From Microstegium vimineum (lineage: Eukaryota > Streptophyta > Magnoliopsida > Poales > Poaceae): a stretch of DNA of 64,000 bases. Under the pieces are notes generated by a model that saw only the letters and a program-made list of their open reading frames with translations, had not been told where the DNA came from and did not search any database. The translations under genes and the position numbers were made by a program. Shown here one piece after another: positions 48,071-59,620 of this stretch (positions are counted from its first letter, which is position 1; each line of letters opens with the position of its first letter). The stretch spans positions 1,116,001 through 1,180,000 of the forward strand of contig CM039119.1 of NCBI GenBank assembly GCA_022036555.1, given 5' to 3'.

Positions 48071-50330
48071 GGCGCCGGCCGATCCGGATCCGGCGGCTAC
48101 CGAGCCGACGACCGATCGATCGGGAGGCGACGGCACCGGGAGGGAGCGTACGAGGAGAGGTACGGCGGGATGTGTGCCAGTGCTGAGGCTGCTGCCACCG
48201 CTGCCGCCGGCGAGGCGGGTCTAGGGTTTCGACGATGAGGGAAGGGGAGGGGGGGGGGGAGAGGAATCTCCTCTCTTTTTTCTCTCTTCGCTCTTCCGAG
48301 GGAAAAAAAAAAGAGTTTTGGGGATGTGGGGAGGGGGCGCACGTGAGTGTGTGATGCTGTGGTCAGAGTGGATGACGTGTGGGCCCTCTATCTGTTCCGG
48401 GCGGCGGGAGGTGGGCCCATGCAGCTTTTGTCCGCCGGCGAGGATGGATGGGGTCCTCACCGCACCGGAGGCAGAGGAGGAGATCAGATAATCGCGCTGC
48501 CTGACAAGACAACCTGTCGCGCTCATTTCCGGCCGACAAAGAAGATGGCGCTCTCAGCCTTTTTTTTTTCCTTATTTTTAGCAATTGTATTATATAACCA
48601 AGACAAAAGTACAGTTATTCATCGTTTAGGAAATATGAACAAAGTTTCAGAAAGAAACTGAAAACAGGAATAATTAAATAAAGAGATCAAAACGATGAAG
48701 GACATCATATTCCAATCCTGAGCTTTAAGCTTCCTCCCCAGGCATCTCTCCATTCAGTTGCGATTTCACGAAGAAGAAACGTTTTGTTTGGGTTGTGTCA
48801 CTGTCAACCGTATGCAACTCTTTTTTTCTTCCCCTCTTGGAGCTTTTTAGAGTCCTTTGTAGGAGTCCTTTTTATAAAGTACACAATGTTTAGCAAATGT
48901 TACCTCTCTCTCTTATGAGCATGTCATGAATGAGTGTTTGGGAAGAGGAGTCTAAGGTTTACATGGAACCTCTCTAACTTGATCTTTGTGTGTAAAAAAG
49001 AGGATTGATTTTCTTTGTAGGTAAAGAGAACAAGGATAAAATGGAGTTGTGTTTTCCATCAACTGATCTCGGGCTTAAATACACAATGAAACGTCACCTT
49101 AGCAAGGAGGGCATTTGTTCATTAAGCCTGTATTTGCTAAAGGACACGTCCATTAACGGCGATTATTTAGGGGTTGTTTGGAGGGCTTCCGGCGGCTGGC
49201 TGTTACACTAGCTATTATGTCGGAGCATCCTAAATCTGGTTTCTTGGCTCCTCTAGTACCTCCTGAAGCCGGATAACTAGCTTTTGATCGGTTTTTAACA
49301 ATTTTATACCATTATGATTTGTGGATGCAAGATTTTATTACTTACTCCCTCCGTCCCAAAAAAAACCCGCAATTCTAGTTATGAACATGGACACACGCGT
49401 GTCCAGGTTCATAACTAGAATTGCATTTTTTTTTAGACTGAGGGAGTATATAAAAAACAACTCAACCTACGTGGGCTAGATAGACCCTAGCATTTTGCTT
49501 AAAAAGAAGATTTTCTCACATATATCGAGAAAACCCCTAAATCGGGAGTCGAGCTCCAAACCTGAAGCTTCCCACCACTACCAGCCAAGCTATTTCTCGT
49601 CCACATCACTAATATACACTCTTAAACTACCAATTAGCACAAATAAATTATCACTTTTGTGATTTGTTATTTGCATTTGTATCATAACATATCAAATTTT
49701 TATCCTTCTATGACTAAATAAATAATTGTAAATTGTTTTTTTTTGTACCAACACATATTAGATTTTGTCTGGTTTATGGTTTTGTTTAACTGATTTTTTC
49801 TCGAAACCAAAAAATTATATCTATAGAAATTACAATGAACAAAAACTATAATTTTAGTATAAAATATATGTAATACTCGTTGCATGAAAGAAAATTAAAA
49901 TTTAGACTTTTGAAATTTAGCAATAATTTTTTTGTAGATACATGCGTGCCACATGTGCATAGATTAAAAGGTATATGCCACAGTAAATAAAAATAATAAT
50001 ATAATGGAACGGAAACACAATTAGCTCAACGTTTATGAAAAATAAAAAAGAAGAGGCGGAAAAAACAGAGAAGATGTACGGGGACGGGAGAGGTTTTTGA
50101 AGTTGGAAGGGAAAACCGGAATAGAACGTAACGGGATCGGGAGTTTGTTTGAGTAGGGCAGAAGACGTTTCCTTGTGAAACTCTGACAGTAGTGCTCTCC
50201 GTTTTCCTGTTCAATCGGATCCCAACTTGTTTATATAAAGAAGAAGAGCAGGAAGAACTATTACTCCGTTGATAACTCACGGGGACTACGGCTACAACGT
50301 CTCAGACGACAACAACTGAAAAGCACAGTC
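48071..50330. other. Intergenic between CK2 alpha and the F-box pseudogene
   Basis: The first 300 bases are the GC-rich CK2 promoter and leader, with a G-run near 48,250 and GA-rich blocks. From 48,560 it is AT-rich with no ORF of substance, apart from the short MITE at 49,345-49,446. Confidence 0.55.
49345..49446. mobile_element. Stowaway MITE, nearly perfect hairpin (102 bp)
   Basis: It begins CTCCCTCCGTCCCAAAA, ends in the matching GGGAG terminus, and is flanked by TA on both sides. The two halves are inverted copies meeting at GGACACACGCGTGTCC, so the whole element folds back on itself. Typical of mariner-type MITEs in grasses. Confidence 0.92.
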
Positions 50331-52113
50331 ATGGACGGCATGTCGGCATTGCCGGAGCACCTCCAACACGAGGTCTGAGACGTCAAGGCACTATTCAGGT
50401 TTGCGGCGACATGCCGCGGGTGGCGCCGCCGCTTCACCAATCCTGCCTACCTCCGCGAGCTATGCTCGAGCGGGCGGGGCTCCGGCCACCGCGCGCGCCT
50501 CTTGGGCGTCATCATGCAGGACAGGTGGTTCAATCCCTGCGACAAGGAGATGGTGCAGGCGCGGATGATGACGATGATGGCGACACCCCCACGGCGCGCG
50601 TCGTCGGCCTTGGCGCCTGTCTTCTTGCCGGCGCTTGGCTCACCGCTCGGTCCCGCGGGTCGTACCCTCACCTCCTTCGTCGTCGGCGGCGACGACGACG
50701 GCACCTTCGACTACGCCGAGCCCCTAGCGGCGCGCTGCGGCATCGTGCTGGTGCGGATCGCCCCTCGCACGCCCTATGAGATGGACATGGACGGCTGCCG
50801 CATGTTGTTCGGCGTCTGCAACCTCATCACCGGCGACCGCCACGTTCTCCCACCGTTGGACTGCACCGGTCATAGACTGGCCGGCTACGCCATCATCACA
50901 GCCGCCGCCGACGACAGCCACAGCGGGGACGGGAGCCCGTCGGATCATCCACCATCATCATCACCGGCGGCGCGCTTCACGTTCTCGCGGCTGCTCGTCA
51001 TCACCCAAGACGGAGACCAGCAGCACTGGTACTCCGCCGCCACGCGCCGCTGGAGCGCGCCCACCAGGTGCGTGGACTGCCGCGCCTTCACCCTGCTGGG
51101 CACCACCGGCACCGCCATGTCCGGCGTCGTCCACCGCGGCGCAGCGCACTGGCTGTGCATCGGCAATGGCCGCCGCTCCTCTTCGTCAACAGTGACGGCA
51201 AGCTCGGGGTCGCCTCTGTGCATAGGATGCACGTGAGCGTTTGGACTCAGCCAGCAGGCGGATCAGGCGCCGGAGACGCCACCGCCGCCGACGATGGCAC
51301 CACCCCTGCGATGTGGCCCCGCAGTTCGTTTAGAATACCCCCGCAGCAGCACGACCGCGAGAGGTGGTTCAACTTCAACCATGGATCGTTGCTGGCGCTG
51401 TTCAGGGGTAGCAGCGGCGCCGACGTACGTCTTCATCCTCGACCTCAACCAGGGCCGGCTCTAGGAGGGGCAGCCGGTGCGACCGTAGGAGGCCCATGGG
51501 ATATAGGGCCCATCAACATATATCTAAATATCTGGATACCATGAGCTAATTACTAGCTAACTAATTTTATAACTAATTTTAGATCAAATTAACTCTAGTG
51601 CATCTAAACAGTAGAGCTAATATGTTTTATAGCCAAGTCTATAACTATTGTTAGCCAATTAGCTAGTCAACTTTAGCTAATATGAGCTAATTTTTAGTCT
51701 ACTAGTAACTAACTCTAGCCCATCCAACAGTCCTTAGTTTAGTACGTTGATCGTGGTTTATATTTCTGTACATACTATACTGATTTGTTTTATTTGAGAT
51801 CATAATAGTTATCATATCTTTTATATGAACTAAATATATACTACAAGTTACTATGTAATTTAGTTGTCGGATAAAACAATTAGTTTAAAAGGCCCTTGAT
51901 GTCTTATTCCGTCCTAAGGCCCTCAAAATTATAGAGACGACCCTGAACACCAAGGTGATGGAGAAAGTCTTCATCCACGACTTCGAAAACAGGGTCATGG
52001 AGTTCATGGCTGCGTCTGGTATTGACCTGCATTTGGCGTGTGTGCCCTATGAGATGGACTTGGTGGACTTCTTCACGCTCCAGCTTGGTGGTGGCATACT
52101 GACAGCGGTTTAG
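50331..52113 (+). pseudogene. F-box-type gene, copy 1, disrupted
   Basis: It begins MDGMSALPEHLQHEV, an F-box start. A TGA at 50,376-50,378 cuts the F-box before DVKALFRFAATCRGWRRRF. The frame continues open through the associated domain (FGVCNLITGDRHVLPPLD, ARFTFSRLLVITQDG, HWYSAATRRWSAPTRC). A frameshift with loss of about 40 codons lies near 51,165, and a 4-base GTAC-type insertion near 51,428. A 496-bp transposon splits it at 51,450-51,945. The end reads VPYEMDLVDFFTLQLGGG with TAG at 52,111-52,113. Copy 2 on the minus strand (61,207-63,980) is clearly related. F-box proteins are SCF ubiquitin-ligase adaptors; this one should be non-functional. Confidence 0.85.
51450..51945. mobile_element. 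496-bp non-autonomous DNA transposon in the F-box gene
   Basis: The ends CAGGGCCGGCTCTA and the complement of CAGGGTCGTCTCTA are inverted. The uninterrupted coding sequence reads ...GACCTCAACACCAAG..., and AAC is present on both sides, implying a 3-bp duplication. The ends resemble hAT-type sequences, but the 3-bp duplication does not, so the superfamily is left open. Confidence 0.7.
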
Positions 52114-53121
52114 TGGAACTGCTAGCTCTGAAACCGAATGTCCATAATTTTTTACTCTTCTGTCGTGATGATGCTATTTGCTATTTGTTTAACAAATATA
52201 TATAAATCAACAATTGAGTTTTTTCTGCTATTTAATGTCGTTACTACCTCCGTTTCAAATTATACTTTTTTTTCTCCTTGTTCTATGAGCGTCCTGATAA
52301 GTGTTGGCTGACAAACAGGCATATGTATTTTCAAAGAATGTTCGGCGTCCAACACTGTGTGTTCCCTAAGTTTCGAACTAGTGCCCTGACGAGAAATTGA
52401 GAACATTACCAGCGTCCAATTCAGCGATACAGTATATTTTTTTGGGACAGTCAAGTGCTGCGTTGGCAGACATGAGGTCCTGGTAGTTTTTCGTGTGGTA
52501 CAGTAGTTTTTGTGGCATGTTTTCTCTTCTAAACTACTACCACACAAAAAACTACATCATGAGCTGTGTGACATTCAGAAGCCTACGTCAGGAAGACATG
52601 CAAAGTTTTTTAAGCAAAATTCCATGCATTCTAAACAAGCCCTGATTTAAACGGCCACAAAAGAGAGTGTGTGCGTGGAGGGTTTGCCAGCTATTTGATT
52701 ATGACCATTGGACATGACTTTGTATATAAGAACCAACTTACACTGCAAAGAGTCTTATCAAACTAAAAGACCTCCAACGCAGCTCCAAATTAATGCCGAC
52801 GAGACACACTAGAGAATGGGATAAACTATAGAAATTCTCAAAAGAACCAGAAAAGTCTTAAACACATAAGTCTTCAATATAGCAAATTCAATATCTTGAG
52901 TATCATTACAATACAGAGGTGTAATGCAAAGCATGATGACATATGCTTTAAGCAAAACCACATTATCATATTTCTCTGCAATTTCGTGATGCCACTTTAT
53001 CTGAAGACCCCACCAAGTCACTAAGCTCAGTCATGAAATGCAAAACAGAGTCCCATTACGGTGGCAAAGGCGAAGTCAAGGCCTTATACTGCTAATAAGC
53101 ACATTTGCACCAGTCCAAGCT
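52114..53121. other. Intergenic between F-box copy 1 and the DUF594 gene 3' end
   Basis: No gene is supported. An inverted repeat (about 52,483-52,555; GTAGTTTTT(C/T)GTGTGGTA and its complement) and a MITE-like border TACCTCCGTTTCAAATTATA (about 52,245) suggest a small DNA element. Confidence 0.4.
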
Positions 53122-55364
53122 CTACCCTCTTTTTCTCTCAAGAATGCCAGCGTGGAAAAGCAAGGCCCAAAGATGAGTCAGAAATTCTCCTCCATTTGCC
53201 AGGTGCTCGATATGAGCTTTTGCATTGTGTGATGGAGCTATGAATAGTATCATCTCAGTCCAAAAATCTGCTAGTATCTTCCAGCGTATGTCATCTGCTA
53301 TCTCTTCAAGCTTCCTGCCAAGCAGGATCCCTTTAATCAAAATTCGCTCATGATCAGACTGCTGCTCCCGGTAATGTTTCATCCTCATGTATTTTGCATG
53401 CAGTGTAGTGTCTTGAGACAACATATTATATGCTTCAAGTCTCACCTCCTGAAATGTGATTCTGGTATCTAATTCTTCGTCAGGCAGCAACTCCGGGACA
53501 AATGCCATCAGATATGCACAGTAACTTGATAGTGTTGTGGAAATAGTACGATTGGGAACTAAACCATCTACTACTTCGTTTCCATCTGATCTTGAAATAT
53601 CACAATATTCAGTCGCAACATGCCAAATCAACATGGTTTTGGTGTGGTAATCCTGATCAAATGCCCATGGAAGCCTACTCTGTTTGTTCCGCTGCAATGA
53701 GGATGCTCCATTTGATAGCCGACCCTTTTTGGCTTTTTTCAGAGTTCTGGTAATTGCTAGCTTCACTTGGCTGGTCAACTGAATGTGGTATGGCCCCTTG
53801 ATGCCTGAGTTTAAGAACCCTCTTGAGAACACCGGATGGAACTCAAGACACTTACCAAAGAAACACCCAGACATGCCTCCCATAATATCAGCGATGTATG
53901 ATCGACCATGCAAATCCTTTAGTAATGCGTGCTGGCCAACCTTATTTTGCCAATATCCCAATATCCTGGGAAGCTTATTGCAATGCCTATCAAGTCCAAG
54001 AAAAATGAAGAGGCCAAACATTCCAAAACAAGTGTCTGTCCCAAAGATGGACCAAATGGACCAGCGCTGTCTTATTTGCTCTGAGAAAAAAAATATAGAC
54101 CGGCGGACAAGCTTTACCTTAGCCCAATCAGATGACAAATAAAGATAAAGCTGCAACAGCTCCAGTGCGATGAGCACTACCATTACTACTAGTGCAGTAA
54201 CGACAGGATCAAATCCTCCTGCAATCACTGTCCCCGTCAAGTTGCTGCTTTTGTTTTTACTGTGGATGAAGTCCTTAATCGAACTCAGTATTGTGACTGG
54301 ATATATAACAGATTTAGCAATGCTGAGTAGAATGATAATGTTACCAAGCTTAGTATTGAATGAAGCACAGCTGGTGAAGAAGTGATCATGCGCAAAAGCC
54401 AGCTCTGCCTCAATCACCCTATATGCAGCTTCATAATTTTCCTCTGCACATAGCAATCCTTTGAAAATAAGGTGACGGGTTTTCTTACTCTTGGCTTCTG
54501 GACAAGCAAGCCCAAAGAAACGGCGTCTCAACAGCCGAAACAAGGAAAACGAAAGGCATGCCTCCTTCAGCTGTTGTCCATCGCTACCACCTAATGGGCC
54601 TTCATCAGAGCGCCAGGTCCTGTCTAGCGTAATTATTGTGTCTTCATGCTCATAATCTTCCTCGTAGAATGGGTATTTGTAACCATGCAGGGTAACAGGT
54701 TTATAGTCAGTTGATTTCTCATGCTCACTCTTCATGTGAAGCTGAACATATCTGCTTTGCTTGTCCAGGAAACTGCTCGCGGTCATGCTTGCGTAAATCC
54801 TTCCCCATTCACTGAAAGCAATAAAGCAGTCAAGAATAGATACAAGAGGGGCACAAGGAAACTGGAGCTTGTAGGAATTGTTTCGTTAGCTCTCCACATG
54901 GCAAAGAGGCTGAGCACACGAAGAAGCTGCTGGATGAAGTGCCTCATGTACTGCCTGTTGTCGTCAACACTGTAGGCTGTCATGGAGTTGGTGCTCCCCA
55001 GGGCCATGACGAACGGAAAAGCACACGCCTGAAGCAACTGGCTCGCGGCAGAAGGCGGAGACGACCGTGCAAGCCCAAGAGTATAGATGACAAGAGGGGT
55101 GTTGATAGTGTAGGCCAGTCAGAGTGAATGCTTGATGTATACATTTGTAGAGCACCGCCGCCACCAGCCCAAGACAACCTCAACCGCATGCAGGAGAACT
55201 GATAGCACGAAGAACACTTCAAGCTGAGTGATGATGCCTCTTTCTGTGTGTAACCAAGAGGTGAAATCTTCAGCACCTGTTGACCCGTTCACTTTTGATT
55301 CACTTATTAGGTTCAAGATGTCTGATGTATCCACAATCTGCTCAATGCCTCGCCGCCCAGTCAT
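53122..55364 (-). pseudogene. DUF4220/DUF594 membrane protein gene with two lesions
   Basis: The minus-strand start is taken as the ATG at 55,364. The N-terminal part has hydrophobic segments (GIITQLEVFFVLSVLLHAVEVVLG; FLVPLLYLFLTALLLS) and the DUF4220 hallmark ALGSTNSMTAYSVDDNRQ. From 54,786 an uninterrupted 554-codon stretch runs to the end, with further membrane segments. It ends in the DUF594 signature HIEHLANGGEFLTHLWALLFHAGIL. Two lesions interrupt the N-terminal half: an in-frame TGA (55,119-55,121) and a 1-nt frameshift near 54,805-54,815. The family is large and tandemly duplicated in grasses, of unknown function. A short unannotated intron at the frameshift cannot be excluded, but the stop would remain. 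Confidence 0.85.
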
Positions 55365-56862
55365 TCTTGAAGGACAGACCAGCACAATTTCGTTTCGCCT
55401 AATAGCATCTAGCCTACAATAAAAAGTGGTGACACCTTGCACTTGTACTGTCTGTGAAGAATTGAAGCAAACATGTCAAAAGAAATAGGAATTGAGAATG
55501 AGGTCGTCTCAGCTAACAAGTAGTTGTTAGAACGTGATCTCAGTCAACATTTTAACTTGGCACACAAGTAATAAATCCACAAAAAATAGTGCCTAATATA
55601 TTAGGTAAGTCTTTTTTGGATCGGCCCCAGAACCACAGTACTATATTTAAGAGGGAGCTAGCCTCAACAAATACTTATGCACATCAAACCCAGAACCAAT
55701 CTATTAGGCATTGAAGACTTTCAGAAGCACGATATGCATTGTCCAGGTTCCCTCTACTACAGATCTACCTCAAGTTCTTCACCGCCAGAGGGCATCAAAG
55801 CTCTGAGCCGGTGATTAGATCAAATCCGCTTCAGCTACATCAAGTACAGAGGCATAAATGGCATCTGAAAACTCTGGTTAGTACCTAAGATCTAACTTCT
55901 CCACTAAGTTGAACTAGTGAACAGTGACCAACTGACCATGCATAGGCTAAGTTAAGATCCAGTTTAAATGCTAAGTTGTTTTCAACAATTGGTATCAAGA
56001 GCCTTCTTAGTTCTATCATGATCCTAACCTAGAGTTGTGCTATTTTAAGCCTCTGTTTATATTGACAAAATCTGTTTAGATTGCTTCATCTGGATAAAAT
56101 GGCTATTAACACATGATAAGATCTGTTAGCATCTTTCAGAATTAACTAGCCCTAAGACATCGATTTTTGCATGAATAAGTCAATCTCATGTTTCTGCCTG
56201 CGGCCTAAATGGCAATTATTGCCAGGTTGATCTGATATGCATGACTGAATAAGCACCAGCCCAAACAGTTCGTATCCATGCAACATTAAGCTTTAAAGTA
56301 TTGAGTTCGATCAAATTGAGATGCAAAAGCACCAATATTTACCTAGATAAGCACGCAAAAAGAGATGAGTTTGAAATTGAGAAACCCTAAGCCCAAAATC
56401 CCCAAATTACTATCCTAACTATAACCCCAAGTTGAGCGCTGTGAGGCAGCCGCGCGTGGATAACTGGCGTCCCTAGGCCGGCCATCGTTGACCTCGACGG
56501 CACCAGCAACGTGGGGACGTCGTGCGCGGCCATCAGATCCGGCACACGCGCGCCTCAGCGGTCGTGAGCTGGACCGCCGCTGCCGCGCCTTGAGCCGTCG
56601 CTGCAGCGCCGCCTTGGCTTGAGCGCGTATGTGAGCCCCGCCCTCAAGAGCACCGCAGTGGAGCCGTCCGCACGCGAACGCCTGCGAGAGGGACCACGGC
56701 GGCGCCAGCGGTGGCTGCTCGTCCTCCCGGGCGTCGGCATTGGGTTCGCGCAGGTGAAGGGGAGCGGCGCATGAGCGCGGAGCTGGGTTGGGCCGGGCCG
56801 TGTTTAACGTGTGTTCGCGCTTACGGGCCGTCTAGGCCGAATTGGGTTACACGATGAATAAG
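55365..56862. other. Upstream of the DUF594 gene; no further gene recognised
   Basis: Bases 55,440-56,400 are AT-rich with no ORFs. Bases 56,430-56,770 are strongly GC-rich with short spurious ORFs and could be a promoter or a remnant of another gene. Confidence 0.4.
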
Positions 56863-56872
56863 CCTCTTTATT

Positions 56873-58015
56873 GTTAATTTTTCCTCCCTAAACTTTTGCG
56901 AATGTTTCTTTTTTTCCTTCTGAACTTCAAAACCGGATAAACAATCTCTCCACTTTTGAAACCATGCATTTTACCTCTATCCCTGTTATAAGCGGTTTTG
57001 AAGGCGATTTTGTCTTTTTCTTTTTTTATTCATTTCAGTTGAATCTTCAAAAACTACAATAAATCATAAAAAATTATAAAATGGAAAATCTATTTTTGTT
57101 GGACTCTATGGTATGATTTAGTATAATTTTTTTGTTATAGATTTAGATCTATTCTTTTCTATAATTATTTTGAATAATTTATAACTGCAGTTTCTATGTT
57201 CAAATTATTGTGAAATTTTTATGGTGGCTTAGTTATTGTATGCTTTAACTGTAGTAAAAATTTCATACTCATTAAATCATGTACTCCCTTGCCCTATTAT
57301 AAGAAATTTCAAGAATCTTAGAGAGTCAAAGCATCTCAAGTTTGACCAACAATTAAAAAGAAAACTATAAAGATTTACAACATCAACTAGACATACTATA
57401 AAAATACAATTGATAACAAATCTAATGATACTTATTTGACATCATAAATATTATTATATTGTCATATAAGTTTGGTTAAACTTTAGATACTTTGACTCTC
57501 CAAGATTATTAGGATGTCTCATAATTTGGGATAGAGGTAGTATAAATTATTTAGTGTTTATGCTTGTTAAATCTAAGTATGAAATTTTCACTATAGTTCA
57601 AGCATACGATAACTAGGTCACCATAAATTTTTTAATAAAAAATGGTCCATAGAATTTACAGTTATGAATTATTAAGATTAATTATAGAAAAATATATATA
57701 AATCTACAACAAAAAAAATTATACTAAAATCTATCATATTATATGTTTATTGTATATATCTACTCATGTAGATTCCAAAAAAAATATTATCCATTTAATG
57801 ATTTTTTGTCATTTACTATGATTTTTTAAAGATTCAACTGAAATAAATAGAAAATAAGAAGACAAAACTGCTATTAAAACCGCTTATAACCAGGCAGGGA
57901 GGTAAAATGCATGGTTTCAATAGTTGAGGGAGGTGGTTTGACGGGTTTTGAAGTTCAGGAAGGAAAAATAGACTTTTGCAAAAGTTAAGAGAGAGGAAAA
58001 GTAGACTTTTTCCTT
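56873..58015. mobile_element. Long-inverted-repeat (foldback/MULE-like) element, about 1.1 kb
   Basis: The left arm (CCTCCCTAAACTTTTGCGAA, TTCTGAACTTCAAAACC, CCATGCATTTTACCTC, TTATAAGCGGTTTT) reappears as its complement on the right (57,850-58,015). The similarity continues inward for several hundred bases, so most of the element is two inverted halves. A Stowaway-type MITE sits between them. Exact ends and target duplication could not be fixed by eye. Confidence 0.75.
57284..57540. mobile_element. Stowaway-like MITE nested in the foldback element
   Basis: It runs from CTCCCTTGCCC to GGGATAGAGGTAG with TA on both sides, about 257 bp. Its arms are diverged inverted repeats (TTATAAGAAATTTC / CATAATTTGGG). 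Confidence 0.75.
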
Positions 58016-58071
58016 TCTACTATAGGTGTTGTGTTATTAGTTGCTCAAAAGAAAAAAAGGAAAAATGTATA

Positions 58072-58311
58072 CTCCCTCCATCCCTAAATATTTACCGTTT
58101 GCATTTCTCGAAAAATATTTTTAACTAAATGTATATTAAAAATAATATTATTTGTGATACATACTTAGTATCATTGAAAAGATATTTGAATCTAGTTTTT
58201 AATAAATTTATTTGACGATATAAATGTTGTACATATTTTCTACGAATTGAGTCAAATTTATGGCATGCACACCAACAATAATACTCAGTAGTTATATAGA
58301 GACGGAGGGAG
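58072..58311. mobile_element. Stowaway MITE (240 bp)
   Basis: It starts CTCCCTCCATCCC, ends ACGGAGGGAG, and is flanked by TA. The interior is AT-rich and non-coding. Confidence 0.88.
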
Positions 58312-58489
58312 TATGTGCTAAGTTAAAATCCTATTTCAATGCTAAGTTGTTTTCAATACTACTATCTGGCTATATACACTAGTACAAAAGAGCTCTATAT
58401 ATACATTAGTACAAAAGAGCTCTATAGCGACGATTTGGAACATATTTCTACTGGCATTGTTTAGTTGGAAATCGATTTCTAGAGAAGGT

Positions 58490-58672
58490 TTTCTTAAGAA
58501 ATTAAATTGTAGGAGAGACTGACTAGTGAGCCGCCCGTCTGTCTCCGTCCAAGTCGCGAGTCGTGCATTTTTCACGTAAAATCGTGTGCTACGTGGCCGA
58601 AGGGTTTTGAACCTAGGACCTCACCCTTACGCGTAACCTCATTTACCACTCTACCCATAAGTCACTTGTGTT
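58490..58672 (-). repeat. tRNA-derived SINE-like sequence with Pol III boxes
   Basis: On the minus strand TGGGTAGAGTGGT (58,657-58,645) matches an A box and GGTTCAAAACC (58,613-58,603) a B box, about 31 bases apart, as in a tRNA gene. No cloverleaf can be completed, and the sequence continues past the T-arm equivalent into a non-tRNA body ending T-rich. This fits a tRNA-derived SINE. The borders are estimates. Confidence 0.5.
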
Positions 58673-59620
58673 TAGACCCCGTTTTAGTTTTCCAAATATT
58701 ATAGTAAACCGAGTGTAAATTGATTGTTTGAAGCCCTAAACAAATTTAAATGAAAAACTTGTCAACTATAAAGTTTCGTAACTTTCCAAGATCTACAACT
58801 TTTATTTTAGTCGTTTCTCCATCTAAGATCGTTTACAAAATTTGAATTTCAAATTTGACAAATTTAAACATAGTTTTTTATAACAAGATGATTTACCAGC
58901 AAACGATGCCCACTAGAATGATGTCCATCTTCCGGCCGGATCCTTTGGGGTCGCCGGAGCGTAGAGTTCTAAGCACCTTCTCCGTGTGAACCTGCCGGGA
59001 AGGGCAATGCGATCGATCAGGAAGGGATCAATTTATAAGTGATCCCACACGGTTAGCAACCAAAGCTGCATTATTTTAACCCATCACACGTACGAGACAT
59101 GTCAGATCATGACGCACGAGATGAGATGGGCTTGAGATAATTCCAAGCGCATATGTGTGAATATGAGCTGCGCGTTCATCGGAGAGTACAAAGAAGAGAC
59201 AAGACTACCCAGTCAGAATGAAGCTGCATATGTGCGAAACTGCATGGAAAATTTCATTCGAGAGCAGAATGAAGCCAAACCAATCAGAAGCAGTGGCTTT
59301 CCCAAAGTACAGTACATACTCGTAGCACTGATGAAACATAAGGAAAGGTGCATGCATTGCCCAACTCATCAGAAGAAGACGCGTGAGCCGAGATCGAGCT
59401 AGGAAGAAGACGATCTCGATCACGTCGAGAAGAAAGAACGCGCATATTATTTGCACCTCGAATTGATTAATGGCGTAAGCAACCTAGCGTGTGCATGAGA
59501 TCAAGGCAGCGCTCCATATCATCACTACGTATTATTTATACAGTACAGTATATGCCATGCCACCTTCAGATCGATAACGAAGCAAGTCGTACACGTACGG
59601 CGGTACACCAAGCATTTGCA
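58673..59620. other. Intergenic upstream of the Rx-N gene
   Basis: Bases 58,680-58,880 resemble internal sequence of common grass DNA transposons, and a related phrase (AGATCTACAAC) occurs near 31,140. From 59,040 the sequence is gene-like and probably includes the promoter and leader of the downstream gene. No separate gene is supported. Confidence 0.4.

Noticed and set aside
50447..51236. Overlapping minus-strand and alternative-frame ORFs across the F-box copy 1
   Set aside because: They are shadows caused by GC-rich codon use; only the plus frame starting at 50,331 matches copy 2.
51450..51945. Calling the insertion in the F-box gene a hAT element
   Set aside because: The coding context shows only a 3-bp duplication instead of the 8 bp expected of hAT, so the superfamily was left open.
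56555..56740. 61-codon Arg-rich minus-strand ORF
   Set aside because: It is a low-complexity product of a GC-rich patch, with no support.
58597..58672. A functional tRNA gene
   Set aside because: A and B boxes fit, but no acceptor stem or anticodon arm can be formed; a SINE-like origin is more likely.
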